From Tetragenococcus sp. (GTDB lineage Bacteria; Bacillota; Bacilli; Lactobacillales; Enterococcaceae): 32,968 bases of DNA. Position numbers and translations under genes: made by a program. Positions 7,785-15,953 of the stretch are shown here, one piece after another (the stretch's first letter is position 1; each line of letters begins with the position of its first letter). The DNA is taken from positions 1 through 32,968 of the forward strand of contig JAKDZT010000008.1 of assembly GCA_030462125.1 (NCBI GenBank). Direction: 5' to 3'. A model generated the notes under the pieces. It searched no databases, had not been told where the DNA came from, and saw only the letters and a list, made by a program, of their open reading frames with translations.

Positions 7785-7830
7785 AAAAATCTTTCAAGCA
7801 AAGGAATAACTGTGCTTGAAAGATTTTTTA
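7785..7830. terminator. Bidirectional terminator between the CorC-like gene and the opuC-like gene
   Basis: AAAAATCTTTCAAGCA pairs perfectly over 16 bp with TGCTTGAAAGATTTTT around a 12-nt loop, with A/T tracts on both sides. It lies between convergent genes. Confidence 0.85.
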
Positions 7831-8748
7831 TTGATCTTCAAAATAGTCATTTTCTTCTAAAAATTGTTCAGCGACGATCGAAGGCTCAACTAAATTATTA
7901 TCGGATTCATAATTTAGTTCTTGCATTGTTTCTGTATCGATCGTGTCCACTAGCCTATCTAAAACATCTTTAGCTTCAGGGTATTGATCTAAAAAGCTTT
8001 GATTGGCGATCATTGTTGCATCATATGGCGGGAAAAACTGCTTATCATCTTCTAACATCACCAAATTATTGCTAGCAATTCGACCATCTGTGGAATAACC
8101 TAAGACGACATCTACTCGATCAGCTGCTACTGCATCGTAAACAAGTCCAATTTGCATCGGCAACATTTTGTCAAACTCAAAACCATATTCTTGAATAAAA
8201 CCGGGGTAACCATCCCCAGCTCGCGTTATCCATGGACGATCTGTTCCAACGGTTACTTGATCAGCAATTGCCTCTAAATCACTAACCTTTTCTAAGTTGT
8301 ACTCTTGAGCTGTATCTTTCCGTACTAAAAAGACAAATGTATTGTCAAATCCATACGGAGGAAAGCGATATTGATTATAACGAGCCATCACTTCATTTTT
8401 GGATACCTCAAAAGCTTCTTCTGGATCTTTAATGGCATCCATTTGCAAAATTGTGATAATATCAGTACCCGTATATCTAGCTGCAGAAATATCAGCGTCT
8501 CCATTAAGCAAAGCTTGTTGGTCGATTTGAGCTGTCCCTAAATTGTTAATAATACTGGTCCGATAATCAGTGTAATGTTCAATCATACCACTGGCGAGAC
8601 TAGCTAAAATTTGCGATTCGGTCGTAACTCCACCTGTGATAGAGATAACATCAGAATCTTTATTGGAAGGCAAACCTGGTAAAGAAGAGCACCCAGTTAA
8701 AAATAGGAAACAGAATAATAAAAGAAAAAGATTTTTTATTTTTTTCAT
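7828..8748 (-). CDS. Solitary osmoprotectant (glycine betaine/carnitine/choline) ABC binding lipoprotein
   Basis: A 306-residue lipoprotein: basic N-terminus, hydrophobic core and lipobox LTGC with Cys20, so it is anchored on the outer face of the membrane. The body is the OpuAC/OpuCC type II binding fold: ITGGVTTESQILASLASGMIEHY at the mature start, then LLNGDADISAARYTGTD, VTVGTDRPWITRAGDGYPGF and VVLGYSTDGRIA. It should capture quaternary amines for salt tolerance. Normally it is encoded with an ATPase and one or two permeases; here it stands alone with its own promoter, AAAGGAG ribosome site and terminator. It may serve a transporter encoded elsewhere. The exact ligand is not predictable. 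Confidence 0.87.
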   Translation of the reverse strand: MKKIKNLFLLLFCFLFLTGCSSLPGLPSNKDSDVISITGGVTTESQILASLASGMIEHYTDYRTSIINNLGTAQIDQQALLNGDADISAARYTGTDIITILQMDAIKDPEEAFEVSKNEVMARYNQYRFPPYGFDNTFVFLVRKDTAQEYNLEKVSDLEAIADQVTVGTDRPWITRAGDGYPGFIQEYGFEFDKMLPMQIGLVYDAVAADRVDVVLGYSTDGRIASNNLVMLEDDKQFFPPYDATMIANQSFLDQYPEAKDVLDRLVDTIDTETMQELNYESDNNLVEPSIVAEQFLEENDYFEDQ

Positions 8749-8790
8749 AATGTCGACTCCTTTATCAGAAAATTCGTGAGACTTTTTTTA

Positions 8791-8819
8791 AGTATGATGG
8801 AAAACGCTAAAAATTACAA
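8791..8819 (-). promoter_or_regulatory. Candidate promoter of the osmoprotectant-binding gene
   Basis: On the minus strand TTGTAA, a 17-bp spacer and CATACT are found 43 bp before the start codon. The -10 is imperfect. Confidence 0.4.
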
Positions 8820-8898
8820 CTGATCCATTTGTTCTACTAAGACATAAGAAGAATGATGATATACTATAAAAATAGCTAGACCTTTTGGTTAAAACAGC

Positions 8899-8927
8899 TT
8901 GACACATTTTCTCGTCTTAGCTATAAT
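8899..8927 (+). promoter_or_regulatory. Consensus sigma-A promoter of rpsU-yqeY
   Basis: TTGACA, a 17-bp spacer and TATAAT: a perfect housekeeping promoter, the strongest in the window, suiting a ribosomal protein gene. The leader to the rpsU start is about 75 nt. Confidence 0.85.
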
Positions 8928-9008
8928 TTTAGTGGACAGTGTTGTTATTGGATAGTTTTTTCTAATAGCAAAGACGGTTACTACTTGAGCTCGGAGGGAG
9001 GGAATTAT

Positions 9009-9185
9009 ATGTCAAAAACAGTCGTTCATAACAACGAATCTCTTGATGATGCTCTTCGTCGCTTCAAACGTTCCGTTTCGAAAGCAGGTACATTGCAAGA
9101 ATCTCGGAAACGTGAATTCTACGAAAAACCAAGTGAGAAACGTAAGAAAAAATCTGAAGCAGCTAGAAAACGTAAAAAATATTAA
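9009..9185 (+). CDS. rpsU: 30S ribosomal protein S21
   Basis: A 58-residue, highly basic small-subunit protein. [20 protein letters not shown] at the N-terminus and a lysine/arginine-rich tail ending ARKRKKY are typical of S21. The ORF track begins at TTG 8985, but the ribosome binding site GGAGGGAGGG (8993-9002) lies inside that extension. ATG 9009, 6 bp after it, is therefore the true start. It is followed by yqeY with about 30 bp between, the same order as in many Firmicutes. Confidence 0.95.
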   Translation: MSKTVVHNNESLDDALRRFKRSVSKAGTLQESRKREFYEKPSEKRKKKSEAARKRKKY

Positions 9186-9215
9186 TTTCATCTGTAAAGA
9201 AGTGGAGCTGGTAGT

Positions 9216-9665
9216 GTGACACTGCTTACGAAGTTAAACGATGATCTAAAAGCTGCTATGAAGAATAAGGATAAAGAGTCTTTACAAGTCATCCGCATGC
9301 TCAAAACATCGTTGCAAAATGAACAGATCAATCTAGGCCGTGACTTGACTGAGGAAGAAGAATTAACGATTATCTCACGTGAGATGAAACAACGTCGTGA
9401 TTCTTTGGCCGAATTTGAACAAGCTGGCCGCGATGATTTAGCTGAAAAAACGAAAAGCGAGATTGCGATTGTAGAAAAATACTTACCCACTCAGTTAACC
9501 GAAGAAGATCTTCGTCCCATTATTAGTGATGCCATTGAACAGACAGGTGCTAGTTCACCGAAAGAATTTGGCAAAGTTATGGGTGTGGTGATGCCTAAAG
9601 TAAAAGGCAAAGCTGATGGTAACCAAGTGAATGCGATCGTTAAAGAGTTATTAAATCAAAAATAA
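9216..9665 (+). CDS. yqeY: GatB/YqeY domain protein
   Basis: A 149-residue protein of the YqeY family, which resembles the tRNA-binding tail domain of GatB (aspartyl/glutamyl-tRNA amidotransferase subunit B). Its function is not established. MTLLTKLNDDLKAAMKNKDK at the start, KTSLQNEQINLGRDLTEEEE in the middle, and VMPKVKGKADGNQVNAIVKELL at the C-terminus are family hallmarks. The start codon is GTG, supported by AGTGGAG 8 bp upstream; no in-frame ATG gives a full-length product. It is co-transcribed with rpsU and followed by a strong terminator. Confidence 0.92.
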   Translation: MTLLTKLNDDLKAAMKNKDKESLQVIRMLKTSLQNEQINLGRDLTEEEELTIISREMKQRRDSLAEFEQAGRDDLAEKTKSEIAIVEKYLPTQLTEEDLRPIISDAIEQTGASSPKEFGKVMGVVMPKVKGKADGNQVNAIVKELLNQK

Positions 9666-9671
9666 AGATAG

Positions 9672-9716
9672 AAGCTGTTGTAAGACTTACAATTCTTACA
9701 ACAGCTTTATTTGTTT
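9672..9716 (+). terminator. Intrinsic terminator of rpsU-yqeY
   Basis: AAGCTGTTGTAAG pairs perfectly with CTTACAACAGCTT (13 bp) around a 10-nt loop, followed by TATTTGTTTG. Confidence 0.85.
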
Positions 9717-9753
9717 GTTATAGCCCAAAGCAATTTTTCTTTTGGTTTTTCTG

Positions 9754-9762
9754 TGGTATGAT
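9754..9762 (+). promoter_or_regulatory. Extended -10 promoter of the phoH-recO block
   Basis: TGGTATGAT is an extended -10 just upstream of phoH. Its -35 region is T-rich but not consensus. A small hairpin GCGGC-TTGTAGAT-GCCGC (9778-9795) lies in the resulting leader. Confidence 0.5.
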
Positions 9763-9880
9763 ATGGTAGTATAAATGCGGCTTGTAGATGCCGCTGGTGA
9801 AAATAAATCATTAAATGGATGGAAACAGCGAAACAGTCAGTAAGAAAAGACGAACCGCTGTAGTAAAAGGAGCGAGTTTT

Positions 9881-10840
9881 TTGACGGAAGATTTTACGTC
9901 TTTTGAATTAAAAGTAACACAACCGCAAGACATGGACCTACTTTTGGGCACCCATGATAAACACGTTAGTCTAATGGAAGAAACAACGAACACGACCATT
10001 CGTGCTCGCGGAGAAACCATTCAAATTCAAGGAGACCAGGCAAGCGTTGATTTAGTGGTTGCTGTTTTTCAGTCTTTGCAAGAATTAATTAAACGAGGAA
10101 TCCAAATTGCTACGCCTGATGTGGTTTCTGCTTTAAATTTAGCCAAGCAAGGGGAATTATCCTCCTTTATTGAAATGTATGAAAAAGAAATTATTAAAGA
10201 TTATAATGGAAAGCCTATTCGCGCTAAAAATTTAGGACAAAAAAGGTATATTGATGCGATAAATAAACATGATGTTACTTTTGGGATCGGACCAGCAGGG
10301 ACTGGAAAGACTTTCTTAGCTGTTGTTCTAGCCATTGCGGCTTTAAAAAAGGGCTCAGTCGAACGAATCATTTTGACCAGACCAGCCATTGAAGCTGGTG
10401 AAAGCCTAGGTTTTTTGCCAGGGGATTTAAAAGAAAAAGTGGATCCTTATCTACGTCCAGTGTATGATGCGCTTTATCAAGTTTTTGGCGTCGAACATAC
10501 CAACCGCTTAATGGAGCGCGGCGTCGTAGAAATTGCGCCTTTAGCTTATATGCGTGGACGTACATTAGATGATGCGTTTGTTATTTTAGATGAAGCGCAA
10601 AATACGACGGTCGCTCAAATGAAAATGTTTTTGACCCGGCTAGGCTTTCATTCGAAAATGATCGTGAATGGTGATATTAGCCAAATTGATTTACCCAAAG
10701 GTGCAACGAGTGGTTTAGTCGATGCACAGAAAACTTTGAGTAATATTAAAAATATTGCTTTTGTCAACTTTGATGCCAGTGATGTGGTACGTCACCCTGT
10801 TGTGGCACAGATCATTGCGGCTTATGACCAAAAAAAGTAA
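9881..10840 (+). CDS. phoH: PhoH-like ATPase
   Basis: A 319-residue P-loop ATPase of the PhoH/YbeZ family, probably acting in RNA metabolism with YbeY, encoded two genes downstream. Walker A is GPAGTGKT near residue 137 and Walker B is VILDEAQN near 232; VNGDISQIDLPKG is also a family motif. The ORF track starts at ATG 9815, but no good ribosome site precedes it. TTG 9881 has AAAAGGAG 8 bp upstream, and its product begins LTEDFTSFEL, which aligns with typical PhoH N-termini at the usual length. I therefore prefer TTG 9881. If ATG 9815 is used, the protein gains 22 mostly basic residues. Confidence 0.9.
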   Translation: MTEDFTSFELKVTQPQDMDLLLGTHDKHVSLMEETTNTTIRARGETIQIQGDQASVDLVVAVFQSLQELIKRGIQIATPDVVSALNLAKQGELSSFIEMYEKEIIKDYNGKPIRAKNLGQKRYIDAINKHDVTFGIGPAGTGKTFLAVVLAIAALKKGSVERIILTRPAIEAGESLGFLPGDLKEKVDPYLRPVYDALYQVFGVEHTNRLMERGVVEIAPLAYMRGRTLDDAFVILDEAQNTTVAQMKMFLTRLGFHSKMIVNGDISQIDLPKGATSGLVDAQKTLSNIKNIAFVNFDASDVVRHPVVAQIIAAYDQKK

Positions 10841-10900
10841 AAAAGATAGCCTAAAGCCTCGGTTTGTTTGCCAGAAAACAACAGAGGAGGAAGGAAAAAT

Positions 10901-13075
10901 ATGATCATTGCACCTTTGAAACGTTTAAAAAATAAAATGGGAAAGTACTTTCTACCCGTTTTGCTACTACTCTTTTTTCTAATTACTAGTGGCATTCTTT
11001 ATTCGAGTGTGCATCAAACAGATACCAACTATAAAGAAGGCCAAGTGGCAGAAGAAAGTATTCGAGCGAATAAAACAGTGGAAGATACCCCTGCTACTGA
11101 TCAAAAAAAAGAACTGGCTGCTGATGCAGTCGTTCCCGAATATACCTATCAGGACGAGGTTACTAGTGAACAACACCAGTTAATTGAACAGTTATTCGAT
11201 ATGGTAGAAAAGGTTAGAAAAGACAGTGAAGAAGCAGAGGATGATTCGGATGAAGAAGTGACAGAAGATGAAAAAATGTCTGCTTTAAAGAAGGAACTAG
11301 AGCAAGTTGATAGTGATGATATCACCTTCTATCAACAAATTCCTCGTAGCTTTTACCAACTGGCTTTTGATTTGAATCAAGATGATTTAACGCAAGTCAA
11401 AGAAGAAAGTTTGCAAGCTGTTGATCAGAAAATGGACGAGCAAGTCCGTCAATCCAATTTAGATTCAGCTCGTCAGGAAGCACAAGAACAAGTGAATGAG
11501 TTGGATTTATCCAATGAACAAAAAGAAGCAGTAAATTATCTAGTGGACGAAGGTGTTGACGTAAATACCTTTTTAAATGAAGAAAAAACGGATGAATTAA
11601 AGCAAGAAGCCGAAGATTCGGTAGAGCCGGTAATGATCTATCAAGGCGAAGTAATTGTGCGCGAAGGTTCGCAAATTGACTCAACGGCCATTCAAAAACT
11701 GAATGTATTAGGAATGACGGAGAAAAATCAATCCTTCTTTCCTTTTGTAGCGATTATTTTAGTTTCACTACTGCAAATTGTTGTTTTACTTTATTTTACA
11801 TATCCAGTAAAAAATAAAGATGAACGGGAAAACCAAATGGTTTTTTATACAGCTGCCATGACATTGAGTCTAGTGTTTATGAAATTTTTCCAACTTTTTC
11901 AAACAGAAGCGGTTGCCTATATTCCGTTATTTTTCCCAGCAGCCTTTATTCCTGTCGTTTTGAATTTATTTGTTAATCGTCGCTCTGGAATTTTAGCAGC
12001 AGCCTTTCAGGTTGTACTCGCAACTTTCATTTTTTATGATGCAGTAGGAACGAATGTCTTGCCTATCATTTTAATTACCTATATGTTTTCTGGGCTTATG
12101 GGAACTTTGCTGGCAAGAAAACGCATTTCTCATCAAGGACGACAGTCGGTACTATGGATTGTTGTATTTCCTTTCTTAGTTAGCGTTATTTTATTTGTAC
12201 TACAAGGCGTTGATTTTGCGGATAGTCAAACATGGATCGCGCTAGCTTGCAGTTTAGCAGGAAGCATTTTGTCATTACTAATGGGCGTTGGACTGTATCA
12301 ATTTATTGAATTAATGGTAACAGATAATAGTGATATTGTTTTAAATGAACTAAGCAACCCGAATCATCCATTATTGAAAAAGTTATTAGAAGAAGCGCCA
12401 GGTACTTATCATCATAGTATGATGGTAGCTAATCTAAGTGCCAACGCTGTAGCTGAACTTAACGGAGATTCATTATTAACGCGAGTCGCTTGTTATTATC
12501 ATGATATCGGCAAGTTAAAACATGCGAATTTCTTTGTAGAAAACTTACCTCAAGGAGCCGAAAATCCGCATAATTTCTTGTTACCAGAAGATAGCAAACA
12601 AATTATATTTGGACATGTGAGCGATGGCGTGGCAGTTTTAAAACAAGAAAAAATGCCACAAATGGTTATTGATATTTGTCAACAGCATCATGGGACGACC
12701 TTGATGAAATTCTTCTATTCCAAAGCCAAAGAGCGTAATCCTGAAGTTACTGAAGAAGACTTTCGTTATCCAGGTCCTATTCCTCAAACAAAAGAAGCTG
12801 GCGTCGTTAGCATTGCTGACAGTTGTGAAGCAGCCGTTCGGGCGATGGATGAGCCGACCAATGAAAAAATTGATGAATTTGTCTCAAATTTAATTACGGA
12901 CCGGATGCTTGATGGACAGTTAGACGATGCACAATTAACCTTAAAAGAATTGAAAATAATCAAAAGATCTCTCATTAACGGCTTGTGCAGTACCTTCCAT
13001 TCTCGGATTAAATATCCTAAAATGAAGTCTGAAGCTGAAAAAATGAAAGAAGAACAGGAAAGAAGCGGACAATAA
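10901..13075 (+). CDS. pgpH: 7TM-HD c-di-AMP phosphodiesterase PgpH
   Basis: A 724-residue membrane protein. It has one N-terminal helix (YFLPVLLLLFFLITSGILY), an extracellular 7TMR-HDED region (about 45-270), a seven-helix core (about 280-480) and a cytoplasmic HD domain. The metal-binding histidines are in TYHHSMMV near residue 503 and the HD pair in YYHDIGKLKH near 533, with a later CQQHHGTT motif. By family it cleaves the second messenger c-di-AMP, which governs potassium and osmolyte uptake. The extracellular part has an unusually acidic stretch (DSEEAEDDSDEEVTEDE). The track start at TTG 10868 is rejected: GAGGAGGAAGG precedes ATG 10901. The stop overlaps the ybeY start by one base (TAATG). 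Confidence 0.9.
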   Translation: MIIAPLKRLKNKMGKYFLPVLLLLFFLITSGILYSSVHQTDTNYKEGQVAEESIRANKTVEDTPATDQKKELAADAVVPEYTYQDEVTSEQHQLIEQLFDMVEKVRKDSEEAEDDSDEEVTEDEKMSALKKELEQVDSDDITFYQQIPRSFYQLAFDLNQDDLTQVKEESLQAVDQKMDEQVRQSNLDSARQEAQEQVNELDLSNEQKEAVNYLVDEGVDVNTFLNEEKTDELKQEAEDSVEPVMIYQGEVIVREGSQIDSTAIQKLNVLGMTEKNQSFFPFVAIILVSLLQIVVLLYFTYPVKNKDERENQMVFYTAAMTLSLVFMKFFQLFQTEAVAYIPLFFPAAFIPVVLNLFVNRRSGILAAAFQVVLATFIFYDAVGTNVLPIILITYMFSGLMGTLLARKRISHQGRQSVLWIVVFPFLVSVILFVLQGVDFADSQTWIALACSLAGSILSLLMGVGLYQFIELMVTDNSDIVLNELSNPNHPLLKKLLEEAPGTYHHSMMVANLSANAVAELNGDSLLTRVACYYHDIGKLKHANFFVENLPQGAENPHNFLLPEDSKQIIFGHVSDGVAVLKQEKMPQMVIDICQQHHGTTLMKFFYSKAKERNPEVTEEDFRYPGPIPQTKEAGVVSIADSCEAAVRAMDEPTNEKIDEFVSNLITDRMLDGQLDDAQLTLKELKIIKRSLINGLCSTFHSRIKYPKMKSEAEKMKEEQERSGQ

Positions 13076-13554
13076 TGGAAATTACTTTTATTGATGATAC
13101 TAAGCAGGTAAGTAAAAAAGAAATGACAGATATCGAAAGTCTGCTGCAATTTGCTGCAGACTACTTGAAACTTCCAGATAATACTGAAATGTCCGTGACT
13201 TTTATGGATAATGAAGGAATTCAAGAGATTAATCGTGACTATCGTGGAAAAGACGCACCGACCGATGTTATTAGTTTTGCCATTGAAGACGAAGGAGAAG
13301 AGGAAACTCCAATCTTTTTTGCTGCGGACGAGTGGACGGATTTGCCTAATGAGTTAGGAGACATTATGATTTCAACTGAGCGGGCTTACGAACAAGCTAG
13401 GGAATACGGACACAGTTACGAGCGTGAAGTTGGTTTCTTAGCTCTTCATGGCTTTTTGCATATCAACCGCTACGATCACATGACGCCTGAAGATGAAAAA
13501 GTGATGTTTGGATTACAAAAGGAAATTTTGAATGCCTATGGACTCAAACGATAA
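13075..13554 (+). CDS. ybeY: Endoribonuclease YbeY / rRNA maturation factor
   Basis: A 159-residue metalloprotein needed for 16S rRNA 3'-end maturation and ribosome quality control. The zinc-binding signature HGFLHINRYDH (H-x3-H-x5-H) lies at about residues 125-135, and RDYRGKDAPTDVISFA is the other conserved block. The start codon overlaps the pgpH stop as TAATG, indicating translational coupling. It overlaps the start of dgkA in another frame. The order phoH-pgpH-ybeY-dgkA-era is widely conserved in Firmicutes. Confidence 0.95.
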   Translation: MEITFIDDTKQVSKKEMTDIESLLQFAADYLKLPDNTEMSVTFMDNEGIQEINRDYRGKDAPTDVISFAIEDEGEEETPIFFAADEWTDLPNELGDIMISTERAYEQAREYGHSYEREVGFLALHGFLHINRYDHMTPEDEKVMFGLQKEILNAYGLKR

Positions 13555-13939
13555 AAAAAACAATGTAGAAAAAAGTAAAAGTCTAATAAACTCGATCGAA
13601 TTTGCGATGACTGGGGTAAAAACGGTCTATAAAGATGAACGAAATATGCGCATTCATACAGTTTGCGCGTTTTTAGTTATTCTTTTAGGTTTTTTATTCC
13701 AGCTTGACCGTTTTGAATGGTTGTGGATTGGACTCTGTATTTTTTTAGTACTGGCAATGGAAATGCTAAATACTGTTTGCGAAAATATTGTAAATATGAC
13801 AACAGGTAGACACTTTCATCCATTAGGAAAAAAAGCAAAGGACATTGCAGCAGCAGCTGTTTTAATGACGGCTATTTTTTCTATATTTGTAGCGGCACTC
13901 ATCTTTTTACCGAAAATTTATCAATTGTTAATCTATTAG
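13532..13939 (+). CDS. dgkA: Diacylglycerol/undecaprenol kinase (DgkA family)
   Basis: A small membrane kinase of 135 residues with three predicted helices (FLVILLGFLFQL, WLWIGLCIFLVLAME, AAAAVLMTAIFSIFVAALIF). In Gram-positives this family phosphorylates undecaprenol, recycling the lipid carrier for wall synthesis. The active-site helix EMLNTVCENIVN keeps the two glutamates and asparagine, but the usual aspartate of the (V/I)VD ending is Asn here. KKAKDIAAAAV follows normally. ATG 13532 has AAAAGGA 8 bp upstream; ATG 13538 is the alternative start. The gene overlaps the last 23 bases of ybeY. In Bacillus subtilis cdd sits between dgkA and era; here era follows directly. Confidence 0.9.
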   Translation: MPMDSNDKKNNVEKSKSLINSIEFAMTGVKTVYKDERNMRIHTVCAFLVILLGFLFQLDRFEWLWIGLCIFLVLAMEMLNTVCENIVNMTTGRHFHPLGKKAKDIAAAAVLMTAIFSIFVAALIFLPKIYQLLIY

Positions 13940-13957
13940 AAAAGAGGAAAATAGTAA

Positions 13958-14857
13958 ATGACAGAACATAAATCTGGATTTGTGGCGATTGTTGGTCGTC
14001 CCAATGTAGGAAAATCCACCTTGTTAAACCGTATTGTCGAGCAAAAAATTGCTATTATGAGTGATAAAGCACAAACAACGCGTAACAAAATTCAAGGCGT
14101 CTATACGACAGAAAACATACAGATGGTTTTTATCGATACACCGGGGATTCATAAACCACAACATCGTCTAGGCGATTATATGGTAAATGAAGCCTATGAC
14201 GCTTTACAAGAAGTTGAAGCAGTATTGTTTATGGTTAGTGCCGATGAAAAGCGTGGAAAAGGGGATAACTTTATTATTGAAAGGTTACAAAAACTGGAAG
14301 CCCCTGTCTTTTTAGTGATTAATAAAATTGATAAAGTCCATCCGGATGATTTATTAACGATCATTGAAGATTACGCTAAGCAAATGGCATTTACTGAAGT
14401 CGTTCCGCTTTCGGCCACACAAGGCAATAATTTTGCCACTTTAATGCAATTACTAGAAGAACAAATGCCTGAAGGCCCCCAATACTTCCCCGAAGAACAA
14501 ATTACGGATCATCCTGAATATTTTATTGTATCAGAATTCATTCGTGAAAAAGTCTTGCTTTTGACACAAGAAGAAGTACCACATTCGGTGGCTATAACAA
14601 TTGATTCGATGAAACGAGACGAAAATGACAAAATCCGTATTCAAGCAACAATCATTGTTGAGCGGGATAGCCAAAAAGGGATTATTATCGGTAAAGGCGG
14701 GAAAATGCTGAAACAAATCGGGATTAAAGCCCGCCAAGATATCGAAAAAATGTTAGGAGATAAAGTCTATCTAGAACTCTGGGTAAAAGTCCAAAAAGAC
14801 TGGCGCGATAAACAACGGTCCTTAGATGATTTCGGTTATAAGAAAGAAACACTTTAA
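13958..14857 (+). CDS. era: GTPase Era
   Basis: A 299-residue ribosome-assembly GTPase that binds the 3' end of 16S rRNA. The GTPase domain has G1 GRPNVGKS (about 12-19), G2 in [12 protein letters not shown]3 DTPGI (near 61) and G4 NKID (near 124). The C-terminal KH RNA-binding domain contains [18 protein letters not shown] (near 240). All essential motifs are intact. AAGAGGAAA lies before ATG. It follows dgkA by 18 bp and precedes recO by 25 bp in the same operon, close to YbeY, its functional partner in 16S rRNA processing. Confidence 0.97.
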   Translation: MTEHKSGFVAIVGRPNVGKSTLLNRIVEQKIAIMSDKAQTTRNKIQGVYTTENIQMVFIDTPGIHKPQHRLGDYMVNEAYDALQEVEAVLFMVSADEKRGKGDNFIIERLQKLEAPVFLVINKIDKVHPDDLLTIIEDYAKQMAFTEVVPLSATQGNNFATLMQLLEEQMPEGPQYFPEEQITDHPEYFIVSEFIREKVLLLTQEEVPHSVAITIDSMKRDENDKIRIQATIIVERDSQKGIIIGKGGKMLKQIGIKARQDIEKMLGDKVYLELWVKVQKDWRDKQRSLDDFGYKKETL

Positions 14858-14882
14858 CCTTCTACTCAAAGGAGATGGGGGC

Positions 14883-15650
14883 ATGAATCAAGCTGAAACA
14901 AAGGGAATTATTTTATTTCGCAAGGATCATAAAGAAAAAGATATGTTAGTTAAAATTTTTACTGAATCTAGTGGAAAGTTAATGTTTTATGTCAAAGGGG
15001 CGCATCGTAAAAATAACCCTCTGACGCCAGCTATTTTACCTTATACACAAGCGACTTATATTGGTAAATTCAACAGCGAAGGGCTTTCTTTTTTGAATAG
15101 TGCCAAGTTTATCCATCCCTTTACACATATTCAAGAAGATATTTTTGCGGCGGGTTATGCTACTTATATGATGAATTTAGCTGACGCTGCAATTGAAGAT
15201 AAAGTTTATGATCCTCATCTTTATTCCTTTTTATATCAAGCATTGGCTCTACTAGATGAGGGGATTGATGGCCAGGTTTTAACCAATATTTTTGAAATTC
15301 AAATTTTACAGCGTTTCGGTATTACTATTAACTGGCGTGAATGTGCGGTTTGTGGTAGGACGCAGGGAAAGTTTGATTATTCTTCCAAATATAATGGAAT
15401 TTTATGCGAAAAACATTGGGATCGTGATTTCTATCGTTATCATGCGGATCCGCGGGCAATTCATTTTATTCGTCTTTTCTCGCAAATTTCTTATGATAAA
15501 ATTCACTCTATCAAAGTAAAAAAAGAGATAAAAAAAGCGATTCGACAAACCATTGACCAACTTTATGAAGAGTACGTTGGCCTAAATTTAAAAAGTAAAA
15601 AATTTATCGATCAAATGGATGACTGGGGTGAGGTTTTAAAGCCTAAATAA
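14883..15650 (+). CDS. recO: DNA repair protein RecO
   Basis: A 255-residue recombination mediator that loads RecA with RecR on single-stranded DNA. The N-terminal OB-fold begins ETKGIILFRKDHKEKDMLVKIF, and VKGAHRKNNP is typical. A zinc-finger region CAVCG...CEKH follows near residues 150-180, where the last ligand position is His rather than the commoner Cys. The ORF track begins at ATG 14826 within era. ATG 14883, preceded by AAAGGAGATGGGGG, is the right start. It is the last gene of the phoH-recO block, with only a weak hairpin after it. Confidence 0.93.
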   Translation: MNQAETKGIILFRKDHKEKDMLVKIFTESSGKLMFYVKGAHRKNNPLTPAILPYTQATYIGKFNSEGLSFLNSAKFIHPFTHIQEDIFAAGYATYMMNLADAAIEDKVYDPHLYSFLYQALALLDEGIDGQVLTNIFEIQILQRFGITINWRECAVCGRTQGKFDYSSKYNGILCEKHWDRDFYRYHADPRAIHFIRLFSQISYDKIHSIKVKKEIKKAIRQTIDQLYEEYVGLNLKSKKFIDQMDDWGEVLKPK

Positions 15651-15651
15651 G

Positions 15652-15681
15652 CTGAAGACTTTCAGAAAGTTTTATTTTTTA
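15652..15681 (+). terminator. Weak terminator after recO
   Basis: CTGAA-GACT-TTCAG is a 5-bp stem followed by AAAGTTTTATTTTTT. The stem is short, so it is probably inefficient. Confidence 0.4.
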
Positions 15682-15682
15682 T

Positions 15683-15712
15683 TTGACAAATGACTCCTTT
15701 TGCAACTATGAT
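15683..15712 (+). promoter_or_regulatory. Sigma-A promoter of glyQS
   Basis: TTGACA, an 18-bp spacer and TATGAT, placed just upstream of the T-box leader. Confidence 0.7.
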
Positions 15713-15726
15713 AGTATTAATAAAAA

Positions 15727-15926
15727 TAGTGCGATGACCTTTTAAAGGAAGAGAAAACCTTCTTTGAGCGAGTCTGGGAGAGTGTAAGCCAGATAGAAGA
15801 CCTTTTACCACAGGCGTTAGGGAGCACAAGCAAAAAGCTGCCGATATTTTATCGGAAGTAGGGTGGAACCGCGAGTTATTCGTCCCTATATCTATACATA
15901 GCTTGTATAGGTATAGGGACTTTTTT
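15727..15926 (+). promoter_or_regulatory. Glycine T-box riboswitch (tRNA-Gly-sensing leader)
   Basis: The conserved T-box AGGGTGGAACCGCG is at 15860-15873. Upstream, GTGC-GATGA-CCT pairs with AGG-GA-GCAC as a Stem I base with kink-turn, and GGC (15813-15815) sits in the expected specifier loop, matching a glycine codon. CCGATA-TTT-TATCGG (15841-15855) is Stem III. The terminator is GTCCCTATA...TATAGGGAC (15882-15920) followed by TTTTTT. Uncharged tRNA-Gly should pair with the specifier and the T-box, favour the antiterminator and allow glyQS transcription. The specifier call is from manual folding. Confidence 0.92.
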
Positions 15927-15953
15927 ATTGATAAATTTGAAGGGAGAAAAAAA

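Noticed and set aside
7761-7973. 70-codon plus-strand ORF over the terminator and the binding-protein gene
   Set aside because: It runs through a strong bidirectional terminator and antisense to a well-supported lipoprotein gene.
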